From: Clostridia bacterium
Lineage (GTDB): Bacteria > Bacillota > Clostridia > Oscillospirales > CAG-382
DNA length: 56,265 nt
Assembly: GCA_017434845.1 (NCBI GenBank)
Contig: JAFSGD010000049.1
Coordinates: 1-56,265 of the forward strand
Direction of reading: 5' to 3'
Positions 15,505-23,791 of the stretch are shown in pieces. The notes under the pieces were generated by a model, which worked only from the letters and a program-made list of their open reading frames with translations, had not been told where the DNA came from and did not search any database. Positions within the stretch are counted from its first letter, which is position 1. Each line of letters begins with the position of its first letter. Made by a program: the position numbers and the translations under genes.

Positions 15505-16137
15505 TCAAACGGGCATCTTGCAATCGCCGAGAACAACAAGAAGAATCAACAAAATAATCTGTCCGGCAAGGAATATCGCGCCCTTCTTCATGTCGGGCTT
15601 TTTGATCTTAATGTTAAGAATAAATCCGATAGCAAGACCGAGATAAAAGATTCTGAAGATCCAAAGCGTTATATCAGCGCTTATAAACGTTGTTAAGAGG
15701 AAAAGGAAGATAACAACGCCAACCGAAACGGGAATAGGCACGCCTCTGAAGCTCTTAGATGATTTACCGGGGTTTTCGTTTGCGAGGGTGTTGAAATAAG
15801 CAAGCCTGATTGCGCCGCACATGACGAATATACCGTAGATAATAACGTCGAGAATGCCGTCGAAGCCGAACGAGAATGCGATAAAGCAGGGCGTAACACC
15901 AAAGCTTATAACGTCGCAAAGGCTGTCGAGCTGAACTCCGTAAAACTTCTGCTGAGCGGTTCTGTTGGGGGTCGACCTTGCGATCTTGCCGTCAAACATA
16001 TCGCAAATGCAGGCAAGGAAAAGCATATAAACGGCAAACTTAAAATTGCCTTTAGCCGCTAAGAAGCATGAAGTAACCGACGATAACAGACCGAATAAGG
16101 TAAGCCCGTTCGCCAGCGAATAATGACCGATGAACAT
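15505..16137 (-). CDS. pssA: CDP-diacylglycerol-serine O-phosphatidyltransferase
   Basis: A 210-residue membrane enzyme that makes phosphatidylserine from CDP-diacylglycerol and serine, the first step towards phosphatidylethanolamine. The CDP-alcohol phosphotransferase motif is visible as DGKIAR ... GVQLDSLCD (DG..AR ... G...D...D). About six hydrophobic segments follow. The motif's inner gap is longer than the usual eight residues, as in PssA proteins. GGAGG precedes the ATG. It lies 35 nt after rsgA, at the end of the long minus-strand operon. No phosphatidylserine decarboxylase gene is in the window. Confidence 0.88.
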   Translation of the reverse strand: MFIGHYSLANGLTLFGLLSSVTSCFLAAKGNFKFAVYMLFLACICDMFDGKIARSTPNRTAQQKFYGVQLDSLCDVISFGVTPCFIAFSFGFDGILDVIIYGIFVMCGAIRLAYFNTLANENPGKSSKSFRGVPIPVSVGVVIFLFLLTTFISADITLWIFRIFYLGLAIGFILNIKIKKPDMKKGAIFLAGQIILLILLVVLGDCKMPV

Positions 16138-16172
16138 AATAAATCCTCCGTAAATATCATCTGTAAGGGTCT

Positions 16173-17057
16173 TTAGCTGTATCTGTCAATGTTTTTTAAT
16201 TCCGAATAAAGCTTTTTATAGCTTTCATGGCGCGATTCCGAAATATCGCCGCGCGCAACCGCCAGTGCGATTCCGCATTCTGTTTCTTTGGTGTGCGTGC
16301 AATCGTTATATCTGCACTCGTCTTTAAATACCTCAAATTCGGGGAACAGAGTGTGCAACTCCTTGTGGTCGATCGCACAGTAAAGCTCGGTGTCGACCGC
16401 CGAAAAACCGGGCGTGTCGGCGAGATACGTGCCGTTCCCAAGCGGAAACAGCTCTGTGGTTCGCGTGGTGTTCTTTCCTCTCGCTATGCGCTCCGAAAGC
16501 TCGCCGGTTTCAAGCTCCAAAAAGGGAAACATTGCGTTGATCAGCGTTGATTTTCCAACACCCGAAGCACCGCAAAGAACGCTTATTTTGTTGCTCATAA
16601 GCTCTTTTACGGCATCAATGCCCTTGCCGCTTTTCGAGCAGGTCTCAATAACCGAAAACGGCGTTTTTCGATAAATTTCCGCAATATCCGCAGAATCGCC
16701 GAGATCGCTTTTCGAAATAATAATCGCACATTCGATGCCGTGCTTTTCGGCTATAACGGTTAAAAGATCAATATTGTATAAATATGGTGCGGGGTCCTTG
16801 GGCGCAACAACCATTGCCAACAGATCAATGTTTGCAACGGGCGGACGAATAAGCCGATTTTTGCGTTCGCAAAACGCTGTTATAAAGCCGTTTCCGTCGC
16901 CGTTGTCGCGAAAAAGAACTTTGTCTCCCGCAAGAATGCGCCCGTCTGTCTTGCGCATTTTTGTGCCGGAACGGCAGATATAAACCTCGCCGTTCCGTTC
17001 AACCTTGTAAATTCCGCTTTTACCCGAAAGTATAAGCCCTTCTTTTTCTTCGATCAA
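16173..17057 (-). CDS. rsgA: Ribosome small subunit-dependent GTPase A
   Basis: A 294-residue circularly permuted GTPase that helps late 30S subunit maturation. After an N-terminal OB-fold, the G-motifs appear in the permuted order: SKSD (G4), GASGVGKSTLIN (G1), then DTPGFS (G3). A C-terminal zinc-binding knuckle follows (C, then C-x-H, then C in the segment KDECRYNDCTHTKETEC). The TTG at 17057 is chosen because GAGGTG precedes it and its TTGA overlaps the prkC stop, giving translational coupling. An upstream ATG would lie deeper in prkC. Confidence 0.93.
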   Translation of the reverse strand: MIEEKEGLILSGKSGIYKVERNGEVYICRSGTKMRKTDGRILAGDKVLFRDNGDGNGFITAFCERKNRLIRPPVANIDLLAMVVAPKDPAPYLYNIDLLTVIAEKHGIECAIIISKSDLGDSADIAEIYRKTPFSVIETCSKSGKGIDAVKELMSNKISVLCGASGVGKSTLINAMFPFLELETGELSERIARGKNTTRTTELFPLGNGTYLADTPGFSAVDTELYCAIDHKELHTLFPEFEVFKDECRYNDCTHTKETECGIALAVARGDISESRHESYKKLYSELKNIDRYS

Positions 17058-19312
17058 GGAAGCACCTCGATGCTTTCGTCGCCCCAAGGGTCTTCAATGT
17101 CGGGCTCGCTGTAATCGGGAACGCTAACGTCGGTATCGGGCTCGCTGTAATCGGGCTCTGAGCCGCCCTCGGTAAAGCTAACAACGATAACCTCAAGATA
17201 TTGCACCTCGGTTATTTCGGTGTCGGGAAGAATGCTTTGGCTAACGATAATGCCGTTTCCGTCGTCCTTATAAACTCTGTCGCATCCAAAGGCTATGAGC
17301 TCGTTTGCACATTCGGTAAGCGATGTGAATTCCTCGCCGATAACCGTAACGTAATCGCGCACGGATTCATCCGCCGTGAAATATGTGCAATACATGTTTA
17401 TGTAAATGAAGGGCGATGCAGAATCAAGAAGCGCCCTTGCCTCTGAAATGGTCAAGCCCTTAATATCGGGCATGAGCGGAGCTGTCATCGGCACGCCGAT
17501 GGTAACGATAAGTTCGGTATCCTTGGGGCTTATGGTTCCGGGGTCGATGCTCTGTCTGATAACGGTGTTGTCGCCCTCAAAAACCTCTTCCTTTTCTATA
17601 ATAACCTTATAAAGCGAATAGGTCTCGGCAAACTTAATTGCATCTGCTTCCGAAAGGCCGATAAGATCGGGAAGCCTTGCGGTTTTTGTGGGGTTTGTTT
17701 TCGAGCAGATATAAACGGTAACCTTGTCTCCGACCTTAACCTCGGATCCTGCAACGGGGAAGGTGTCAAGCACTTGGTTGCTGTGATAATAGCGGTTGTC
17801 GGTTTCAGAGGTTTCAATGAACTCAACCTTAAGGTTAAGATTCAAAAGCATGCTTTGCGCGGCAACCTTCGTATAGCCCTCAAGATGCGGCATAAACACC
17901 TTTTCGGAACGGTTAACAACAACCTGCGAGAAATGGAATTTTCCGTCTTCTGCGGGCTTGCTGAGGTGTCCTGCGGGGGGCTCGGTTGAAATTATACGGT
18001 TGTTTTCGATATCGTCGCGGTTTTCATAAACGACCTCATCAATAACAAACTTCGCGCCGTAAGCACCGTTTCTGAGGTTGTTTCTCAGCTCTTCGGTATA
18101 AAGAGTGTTAACAATGTTGGGATATTCGTATTCGGGCTCTTCTTCCGATGCGAAGAATGAGGTAACCGCGTTGTAGCCGACCATGAACAGAAGAACCACC
18201 GCAACCAAAAGGAAAGAGAACGAAACGCCGCAAACGATGGGGAACATCGATCTGCTTGCCTTCTTTTTCTTCTTTTTGGCGGGCTTTTCATCGGGCGCTT
18301 TGGAGCTGACCTTTTTCTTGGGCTTGGGTTCGTGCTTTTTGCCGAGCGAATCTGCGATCTCGTCGTCGCCGTAGGGAACTATCTCGGCTGTGTCGATCAT
18401 GTCGATCGAAATAACCGTGCTGTTGCTTCCGGGCGCCTCCTCAGCAGAAGAAACGCTCATGGCGAATATAACGCTCGGGTTTCTCAAAACCCATTCAATG
18501 GCCTTTGCCATCGAGTGGGCAGATTGGAATCTTTCGGTGGGTGCCTTTTCCATGGCTTTGAGAATGATCTGCGAAACGCCGATAGGAATATCAAGCGCAA
18601 GATCGCGGGGGTTAACGGGCTCGTCGTTCACCTGCTTAAGCGCAACGTCCATCGGAGTTTCGCCCGTGAAGGGAAGAGTTCCCGTAACCGCTTCGTAAAG
18701 CATAACGCCAACCGAATAGATATCGGAATAATAGTCGGTCTCTTTGCCGCAAGCCTGCTCGGGCGAGATGTAATAAACCGTTCCGATAGCCTTTTCATTG
18801 GTTTGGTCGGCCAACGAATTGGGTAGCTTTGCGATGCCGAAATCGGTAACCTTGATATCGCCGTTCTTGGTCAGAATAACGTTCTGCGGCTTGATATCGC
18901 GGTGAATAATACCCTTGCTGTGCGCGTGCTCGAGCGCTCTTAAGGTTTGAAGCGTGTAAATGCAGGCTTCCTTCCAATCAAGTGAGCCCTTGTTATCGAG
19001 ATATTCTCTGAGGGTAATACCGTCGAGATACTCCATAACGATATATTTAATGTCGGGATAAATGGCAACGTCATAAACGCTCACGATGTTTTTGTTTGAA
19101 AGCATCGCAACCGCTTTTGATTCGTCGATAAATCTTGCCTCTGCCTGTTCATCGCCGTTGTATTCGTCGTTAAGGATCTTGATCGCAACGATGCGGTTCA
19201 TAAGAAGATCCTGCGCCTTAAGAACACAAGCCATGCCGCCCATGCCGACAAGCTCTAAAATTCTGTAACGGCCGTCAAGGACCTTGCCCACAAAGCCTTC
19301 GTATCTGTTCAT
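17054..19312 (-). CDS. prkC: PASTA-domain Ser/Thr protein kinase
   Basis: A 752-residue membrane kinase sensing muropeptides or lipid II. The cytoplasmic kinase domain (about residues 13-270) has the glycine loop VGMGGMACV, Lys45, HRD at 137-139 and DFG at 157-159. A basic Lys/Pro-rich linker precedes one membrane segment (about 355-380), followed by four PASTA-like repeats outside and an acidic Ser/Pro/Asp tail with repeated SEPDYSEPD. GAAAGGAAA lies before the ATG at 19312, preferred to an ATG seven codons upstream. It is paired with its phosphatase. A likely substrate, IreB, is encoded at 44641. Confidence 0.95.
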   Translation of the reverse strand: MNRYEGFVGKVLDGRYRILELVGMGGMACVLKAQDLLMNRIVAIKILNDEYNGDEQAEARFIDESKAVAMLSNKNIVSVYDVAIYPDIKYIVMEYLDGITLREYLDNKGSLDWKEACIYTLQTLRALEHAHSKGIIHRDIKPQNVILTKNGDIKVTDFGIAKLPNSLADQTNEKAIGTVYYISPEQACGKETDYYSDIYSVGVMLYEAVTGTLPFTGETPMDVALKQVNDEPVNPRDLALDIPIGVSQIILKAMEKAPTERFQSAHSMAKAIEWVLRNPSVIFAMSVSSAEEAPGSNSTVISIDMIDTAEIVPYGDDEIADSLGKKHEPKPKKKVSSKAPDEKPAKKKKKKASRSMFPIVCGVSFSFLLVAVVLLFMVGYNAVTSFFASEEEPEYEYPNIVNTLYTEELRNNLRNGAYGAKFVIDEVVYENRDDIENNRIISTEPPAGHLSKPAEDGKFHFSQVVVNRSEKVFMPHLEGYTKVAAQSMLLNLNLKVEFIETSETDNRYYHSNQVLDTFPVAGSEVKVGDKVTVYICSKTNPTKTARLPDLIGLSEADAIKFAETYSLYKVIIEKEEVFEGDNTVIRQSIDPGTISPKDTELIVTIGVPMTAPLMPDIKGLTISEARALLDSASPFIYINMYCTYFTADESVRDYVTVIGEEFTSLTECANELIAFGCDRVYKDDGNGIIVSQSILPDTEITEVQYLEVIVVSFTEGGSEPDYSEPDTDVSVPDYSEPDIEDPWGDESIEVLP

Positions 19313-19338
19313 CTTTCTTTTCCTTTCGTGCATCCGAT

Positions 19339-20091
19339 CTATTCGTTGCCAACGATGACCGCAGTGATATTATCGAGCCCGCCGCCCTCGTTCGCTTCGG
19401 CGATAAGCCTTTCAACCCTTGCCTTAAGCGAGGGCGCTTTCGAAGCATAGCTGCCTGTCATTATCTCTGCAATGCGTTCATCGGAAACGTGGTTTGTTAA
19501 ACCGTCGGTGCAAAGTAAAAGTCTGTCAAAGTTGTCTATTCTGAAATAATCACCCTCGACCTGCTCGTTAACACCAAGCGCGCGAAGAATGATATTTTTG
19601 TTCGGATGGTCAACCGCTTCTTGCGGTGTTATCTCTCCTTTGTCGATAAGATATTGAACAAAAGAGTGATCGGTCGAAACCTGCTTTAACGAGTTTTCAT
19701 CTTGTCTGTAAAGCCTGCTGTCGCCGATGTTAACGGCAAACGTTCCGCAAAGACAATTTAAAACGGCAACCAGTGTGGTGCCCATTCCCTCAAGCTCTTC
19801 ATCGCTCATTGCCTTAATATAAACCGCTTTGTTTGCGGCGTTAACCGCGTTAACGAGAAGCGCTTTTACCGAGGCTTCGTCAAAATCGTCGGCGTTTTTT
19901 GCCGAAAAAGCCTTTTTAATAACCGAAGCAAAGGTTTTAACGGCAAGGCCGCTGGCGATGTTACCGCCCTTGGCGCCGCCCATGCCGTCGCAAACGATAG
20001 CGCAAAAATAATCCTGCTTTGAGAAAACGGCAAAGCTGTCCTGATTGCAGTTGCGTTTCATTCCGATATCGCTTTTACCGCCGTATTTCAT
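19339..20091 (-). CDS. stp: PP2C-type protein phosphatase (Stp/PrpC)
   Basis: A 250-residue cytoplasmic PPM phosphatase, Mg2+/Mn2+ dependent, that reverses PrkC phosphorylation. The conserved PP2C segments are visible: NQDSFAV, CDGMGGAKGG with metal-binding Asp, NIGDSRLY, LCTDGLT and GLDNITAV. AAAGGAG lies before the ATG. It is 26 nt upstream of prkC, the usual firmicute pairing. Confidence 0.95.
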   Translation of the reverse strand: MKYGGKSDIGMKRNCNQDSFAVFSKQDYFCAIVCDGMGGAKGGNIASGLAVKTFASVIKKAFSAKNADDFDEASVKALLVNAVNAANKAVYIKAMSDEELEGMGTTLVAVLNCLCGTFAVNIGDSRLYRQDENSLKQVSTDHSFVQYLIDKGEITPQEAVDHPNKNIILRALGVNEQVEGDYFRIDNFDRLLLCTDGLTNHVSDERIAEIMTGSYASKAPSLKARVERLIAEANEGGGLDNITAVIVGNE

Positions 20092-20109
20092 TGCCGCATC
20101 TCCTTTCGT

Positions 20110-21138
20110 TTACTTTTTTGAATCCTCTGCACGAAGCTGACCGCAGCTCGCGTTAATATCAGAGCCAAGCTTTCTTCTGACCGTTGTACTTATTTTATAT
20201 GTTTCAACCGTTTCTGTAAATACCTTTATGGCATTTTTTTCGCTTCTTTGGAAATTTTTTTCTTTTATCGGGTTAACGGGAATAAGGTTCACGTGACAAA
20301 GCATTCCCGAAAGAAGCCTGCCCAGCTCGTCGGCGTGTGCCTTCGAATCGTTAACGCCCGAAATAAGCGCATATTCAAACGAGATCCTTCTGCCTGTTTT
20401 GTCGGTGAAACGCTTGCAGGCGGCAAGAAGCTCCTTTATGCTGTATTTGTTTGCAATGGGCATAGTCTGCCTGCGTATTTCGTCGTTAGGCGCGTGTAAC
20501 GATACCGAAAGCGTAACCGGCAGCCCTTCCTCCGAAAGCCTGTCGATTTTTTCAACCAATCCGCAGGTCGAAAGCGAAATATGCCGCAAGCCGATGTTCA
20601 ACCCGTTTTCGTGGTTAACAAGGCGAAGAAATTTTATGACGTTGTCGTAGTTGTCAAGCGGCTCGCCCATGCCCATTAAAACAATGTTCGAGACCCTCTC
20701 TCCCAAATCGCGTTCGGCTTCCATAACCTGCAAAAGCATTTCCGACGGAGCAAGCGAGCGTACAAGTCCCGCCTTTGTCGATGCGCAAAACGCACAGCCC
20801 ATTCGGCAACCGACCTGGGTGGAGATACACATTGTGTTTCCGTGCTTATAGCGCATAAAAACGCTTTCAACCGTTTCGCCGTCGTGAAGCGAATAAAGAT
20901 ATTTAACCGTTCCGTCAATAGCCGAAACAAGCTTGCGCTTTATGTCGGCGGTCGGAACGAACGCGGCTTCGCCAAGCTTTTCTCTGAAGCTTTTCGGAAG
21001 CGACGTCATATCGTCAAAGCCTCTTGCGCCCTTGTAAAGCGCTTCGAATATCTGCTTTCCGCGGTATTTCGGTTGTCCGAGAGCGATAACAAGCTCGGCT
21101 ATCTCCTCGGGGAACATCGAAAGCACATCAGCCTTCAT
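20110..21138 (-). CDS. rlmN: 23S rRNA (adenine2503-C2)-methyltransferase
   Basis: A 342-residue radical SAM enzyme that methylates C2 of A2503 in 23S rRNA (and A37 in some tRNAs). The radical SAM cluster motif is CRMGCAFC, followed by GMGEPLDNYD and the C-terminal cysteine in INASCGQL expected for the methyl carrier. GGGAG precedes the ATG at 21138. It follows rsmB with two nucleotides between stop and start, so translation is coupled. Confidence 0.95.
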   Translation of the reverse strand: MKADVLSMFPEEIAELVIALGQPKYRGKQIFEALYKGARGFDDMTSLPKSFREKLGEAAFVPTADIKRKLVSAIDGTVKYLYSLHDGETVESVFMRYKHGNTMCISTQVGCRMGCAFCASTKAGLVRSLAPSEMLLQVMEAERDLGERVSNIVLMGMGEPLDNYDNVIKFLRLVNHENGLNIGLRHISLSTCGLVEKIDRLSEEGLPVTLSVSLHAPNDEIRRQTMPIANKYSIKELLAACKRFTDKTGRRISFEYALISGVNDSKAHADELGRLLSGMLCHVNLIPVNPIKEKNFQRSEKNAIKVFTETVETYKISTTVRRKLGSDINASCGQLRAEDSKK

Positions 21139-21140
21139 TT

Positions 21141-22370
21141 TCAAATCTCCCGTTTGATCTTTGCCGTAAAGAATCCCTCTTTTGCTTCGCCGAAGGGCAA
21201 ATAAGTGGTCATTTCGCAAAGCGAAAAGCCGTTGTTGCAATCGAGAAATCCGTTAACGACGTCTTCGTTTTCTTTTTTGTTAATCGAGCAGGTGGAATAA
21301 ACCATCGTTCCGCCGCGCTTAAGGTATTTTGCCGAAGCGGCGATAATAGCCTTTTGCGTATCGTAAAGTCCCTTGAACGCATCCGGTGATTTATATTTTA
21401 TTTCGGGCTTACTTCCCATAACGCCTGTTCCGCTGCAGGGAACGTCGCAAATAACTCTGTCGGCGGTGCCGAAAAGCGATTCGTCGGGACATTTTGCATC
21501 GCGCTTTTCGGTCTTTATAATAGTTATTCCCAATTTATTCGCGCTTTTTTCAATAAGCGGAAGCTTGTTTGCGTGAAGGTCGAACGAAAATACCCGCCCG
21601 CTGTTTTTCATGTCTATTGCGGCACCGAGGCTTTTTCCTCCGGGGCAGGCGCAAACGTCTATCACGGTCTCGTTCGGCTGTGCTCCCAAAAGCTCAACCG
21701 CCCTTTGCGAAGCAAGCCCCTGAACGTAAAATTTTCCTTCATCAATGAGCGAAAGCGCCGATTTGGCGTTATCGGTAACCACACAGCCTTCGTTAAGCTT
21801 TGCTCCCTCAACCGCCTGCGCGACCTCATCGGCGTTCGCTTTAAGGGTGTTAACCCTCAAATGCAATTCCTGCTTGCCGAAGAACGAGGCGAAAATTTCC
21901 TCGAATTGCTCGGGATATTGCTCTTTTATAAGCTCGAATAGGTCTTTGTTGACCGAATATTTTATATATCCGTCGGCGCTTTCAAGCTTCTTTTCAATTT
22001 CCGCTTTGTTTCGGCAAATATTTCTGAGAACCGCGTTAACAAAGCCCGAAGCGTTTTTGCCGAAAAATTGCTTCGCTATGTTGACCGTCTCGTCGCAAGC
22101 CGCACTGTCGGGAACTCTGTCCATAAATAATATCTGGTAAGCACCCGTCATTATCAATGCGGTCATATCGGCTTTGGTGTCTTTTTTCAAAAAATCGTTT
22201 AAAATATATTCAAGCGTGATCTTGCGCTCAAGCGTCCCCATGGCAATGCTTTCGGCGAACGCTCGGTCCAAGCCCTCCAAGCCGTTTTCGGTCGGTATAA
22301 GATTGGAATATGCACCCGCAAAAATACGCTTTACCGCGTTGTATGCGGCAATTCTGGCTTTATCGCTCAT
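21141..22370 (-). CDS. rsmB: 16S rRNA (cytosine967-C5)-methyltransferase
   Basis: A 409-residue SAM-dependent rRNA methyltransferase. An N-terminal NusB-like helical domain (to about residue 135) precedes a NOL1/NOP2/Sun methyltransferase domain with the SAM motif VIDVCACPGGKSLGAA and the active-site motif CDVPCSGTGVM carrying the catalytic Cys. The ATG at 22370 overlaps the end of fmt by 11 nt and has no strong ribosome binding site, so coupling is likely. Order def-fmt-rsmB-rlmN is common in Firmicutes. Confidence 0.94.
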   Translation of the reverse strand: MSDKARIAAYNAVKRIFAGAYSNLIPTENGLEGLDRAFAESIAMGTLERKITLEYILNDFLKKDTKADMTALIMTGAYQILFMDRVPDSAACDETVNIAKQFFGKNASGFVNAVLRNICRNKAEIEKKLESADGYIKYSVNKDLFELIKEQYPEQFEEIFASFFGKQELHLRVNTLKANADEVAQAVEGAKLNEGCVVTDNAKSALSLIDEGKFYVQGLASQRAVELLGAQPNETVIDVCACPGGKSLGAAIDMKNSGRVFSFDLHANKLPLIEKSANKLGITIIKTEKRDAKCPDESLFGTADRVICDVPCSGTGVMGSKPEIKYKSPDAFKGLYDTQKAIIAASAKYLKRGGTMVYSTCSINKKENEDVVNGFLDCNNGFSLCEMTTYLPFGEAKEGFFTAKIKREI

Positions 22371-23289
22371 TTACTTTCAAACCGATCTCGATCTTGTGTC
22401 CGCAAAGATAGCTTTCGCAATCGCACTGTCCCTTGCCCTCGGGGCAAATGCAGGTGAGGATAACGCTTCCGTCGGCGCAGGCGATCTCGATTCCACCCTT
22501 GTCGGTTGAAATAACGGTTCCGCATTCGCCTTTTCCGTCGGAAATGCGTGCGCCTTTAACCTTGATCCTCTTGCCGTCCAGGAAGAAGAACGAAGCGGGA
22601 AACGGCGAAAGTCCTCTTATGCGGTTGTAGGTTGCTTCCGCGCTTTCCTCGAAGCTTAAAAAGGCGTCCTCGTTGCCTATCTTTGCGGCGTAGGTTGCAA
22701 GCGAGCCGTCCTGCTTTTCACGCGGAATGTTGCCGCTTTCGGCAAGCGTGATAAAATCCTTAAGTGCATCCTTGCCAAGAGCTGCAAGCGCATCGTGGTA
22801 AATGCCTGCATCCCAATCCGAGCCGATATCAAGCTCGCGCTTGATTATCATATCGCCCGTGTCCATGCCTTCATCCATAAACATAACCGTAACGCCGCCG
22901 ACCTTGTCGCCGTTCATTATCGCTCTGTTTATCGGGGCGGCACCGCGCCAATAGGGAAGAAGCGATGCATGAACATTAACACAGCCAAGCTTCGGAATAT
23001 CGAGAATACGCTTCGAAAGTATTCTGCCGTATGCCGTAACGATAAACAGATCGGCATTAACGCTCTTCAGCTTCTCGACAACCTCTTCGTCCTTAAGGCT
23101 TTCGGGTGCAATAACCTCTGTTCCGTGCTCAAGCGCAAAGCTTTTAACGGGCGAGGGGGTAAGCTTATAGCCGCGACCCTTGGGTCTGTCGGGCTGTGTT
23201 ACTACCAAGGCAACGTCCTGACCCGCCTCGTAAAGCGCTTCGAGCGAAGCAACGGCAAAATCGGGCGTGCCCATAAAAACAATTCTCAT
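22360..23289 (-). CDS. fmt: Methionyl-tRNA formyltransferase
   Basis: A 309-residue enzyme that formylates initiator Met-tRNA with 10-formyl-tetrahydrofolate. The N-terminal Rossmann domain carries FMGTPDFAV, the folate/catalytic segment VNVHASLLPYWRGAAP with Asn and His, and MDEGMDTGDM. The C-terminal OB-like domain ends unusually rich in cysteine (CIC, then CDC and C within about 20 residues). GAGGAT within the def tail serves as ribosome binding site. The ATG follows the def stop directly (TAAATG). Confidence 0.95.
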   Translation of the reverse strand: MRIVFMGTPDFAVASLEALYEAGQDVALVVTQPDRPKGRGYKLTPSPVKSFALEHGTEVIAPESLKDEEVVEKLKSVNADLFIVTAYGRILSKRILDIPKLGCVNVHASLLPYWRGAAPINRAIMNGDKVGGVTVMFMDEGMDTGDMIIKRELDIGSDWDAGIYHDALAALGKDALKDFITLAESGNIPREKQDGSLATYAAKIGNEDAFLSFEESAEATYNRIRGLSPFPASFFFLDGKRIKVKGARISDGKGECGTVISTDKGGIEIACADGSVILTCICPEGKGQCDCESYLCGHKIEIGLKVNER

Positions 23290-23760
23290 TTAAGCATCCT
23301 CAACTTCATCGGGGGTAAAGGTCTCTTCGGCTCTGTCGATATAAAGAACGCCGTCGAGGTGGTCAAGCTCGTGGCAGAAGCAACGTGCCTTAAGTCCCTC
23401 GCCTTCAACCTCGTGCGTTTCTCCGTTTCGGTCGGTATAGCGCACCTTAACAAATTTCGGGCGCTTAACTCTTCCGTAAAGGTCGGGAACCGAAAGACAG
23501 GCCTCAAGCTCCTTTTGAACACCGCGTCTCGAAATAATTTCGGGATTTATCATTTCGTATTTGTCGTCGCCTATTTCAACGATAACGATTCGTCTTAAAA
23601 TTCCAACCTGCGGTGCGGCAAGTCCGATGCCCTCTGCTTTTGCAAGAGTCTCGTGCATATCGTCAAGCAATGTCAAAATTCTCGGGGTTATCTCTTCAAC
23701 GGGTCTGCTCTTTTTTCTGAGGGTCTCGTCGCCCTCTTTAAGAATATTCAAAAGTGCCAT
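23290..23760 (-). CDS. def: Peptide deformylase
   Basis: A 156-residue metalloenzyme that removes the N-formyl group from nascent proteins. Motif 1 is GIGLAAPQVG. Motif 2 appears as EACLSVP, where most have EGCLS. Motif 3 is CHELDHLDG with the HExxH metal site. GGGAGA precedes the ATG at 23760. It is coupled to fmt. Confidence 0.95.
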   Translation of the reverse strand: MALLNILKEGDETLRKKSRPVEEITPRILTLLDDMHETLAKAEGIGLAAPQVGILRRIVIVEIGDDKYEMINPEIISRRGVQKELEACLSVPDLYGRVKRPKFVKVRYTDRNGETHEVEGEGLKARCFCHELDHLDGVLYIDRAEETFTPDEVEDA

Positions 23761-23791
23761 AACAGTCTCCCAAAATATATCAAAACTGCCG

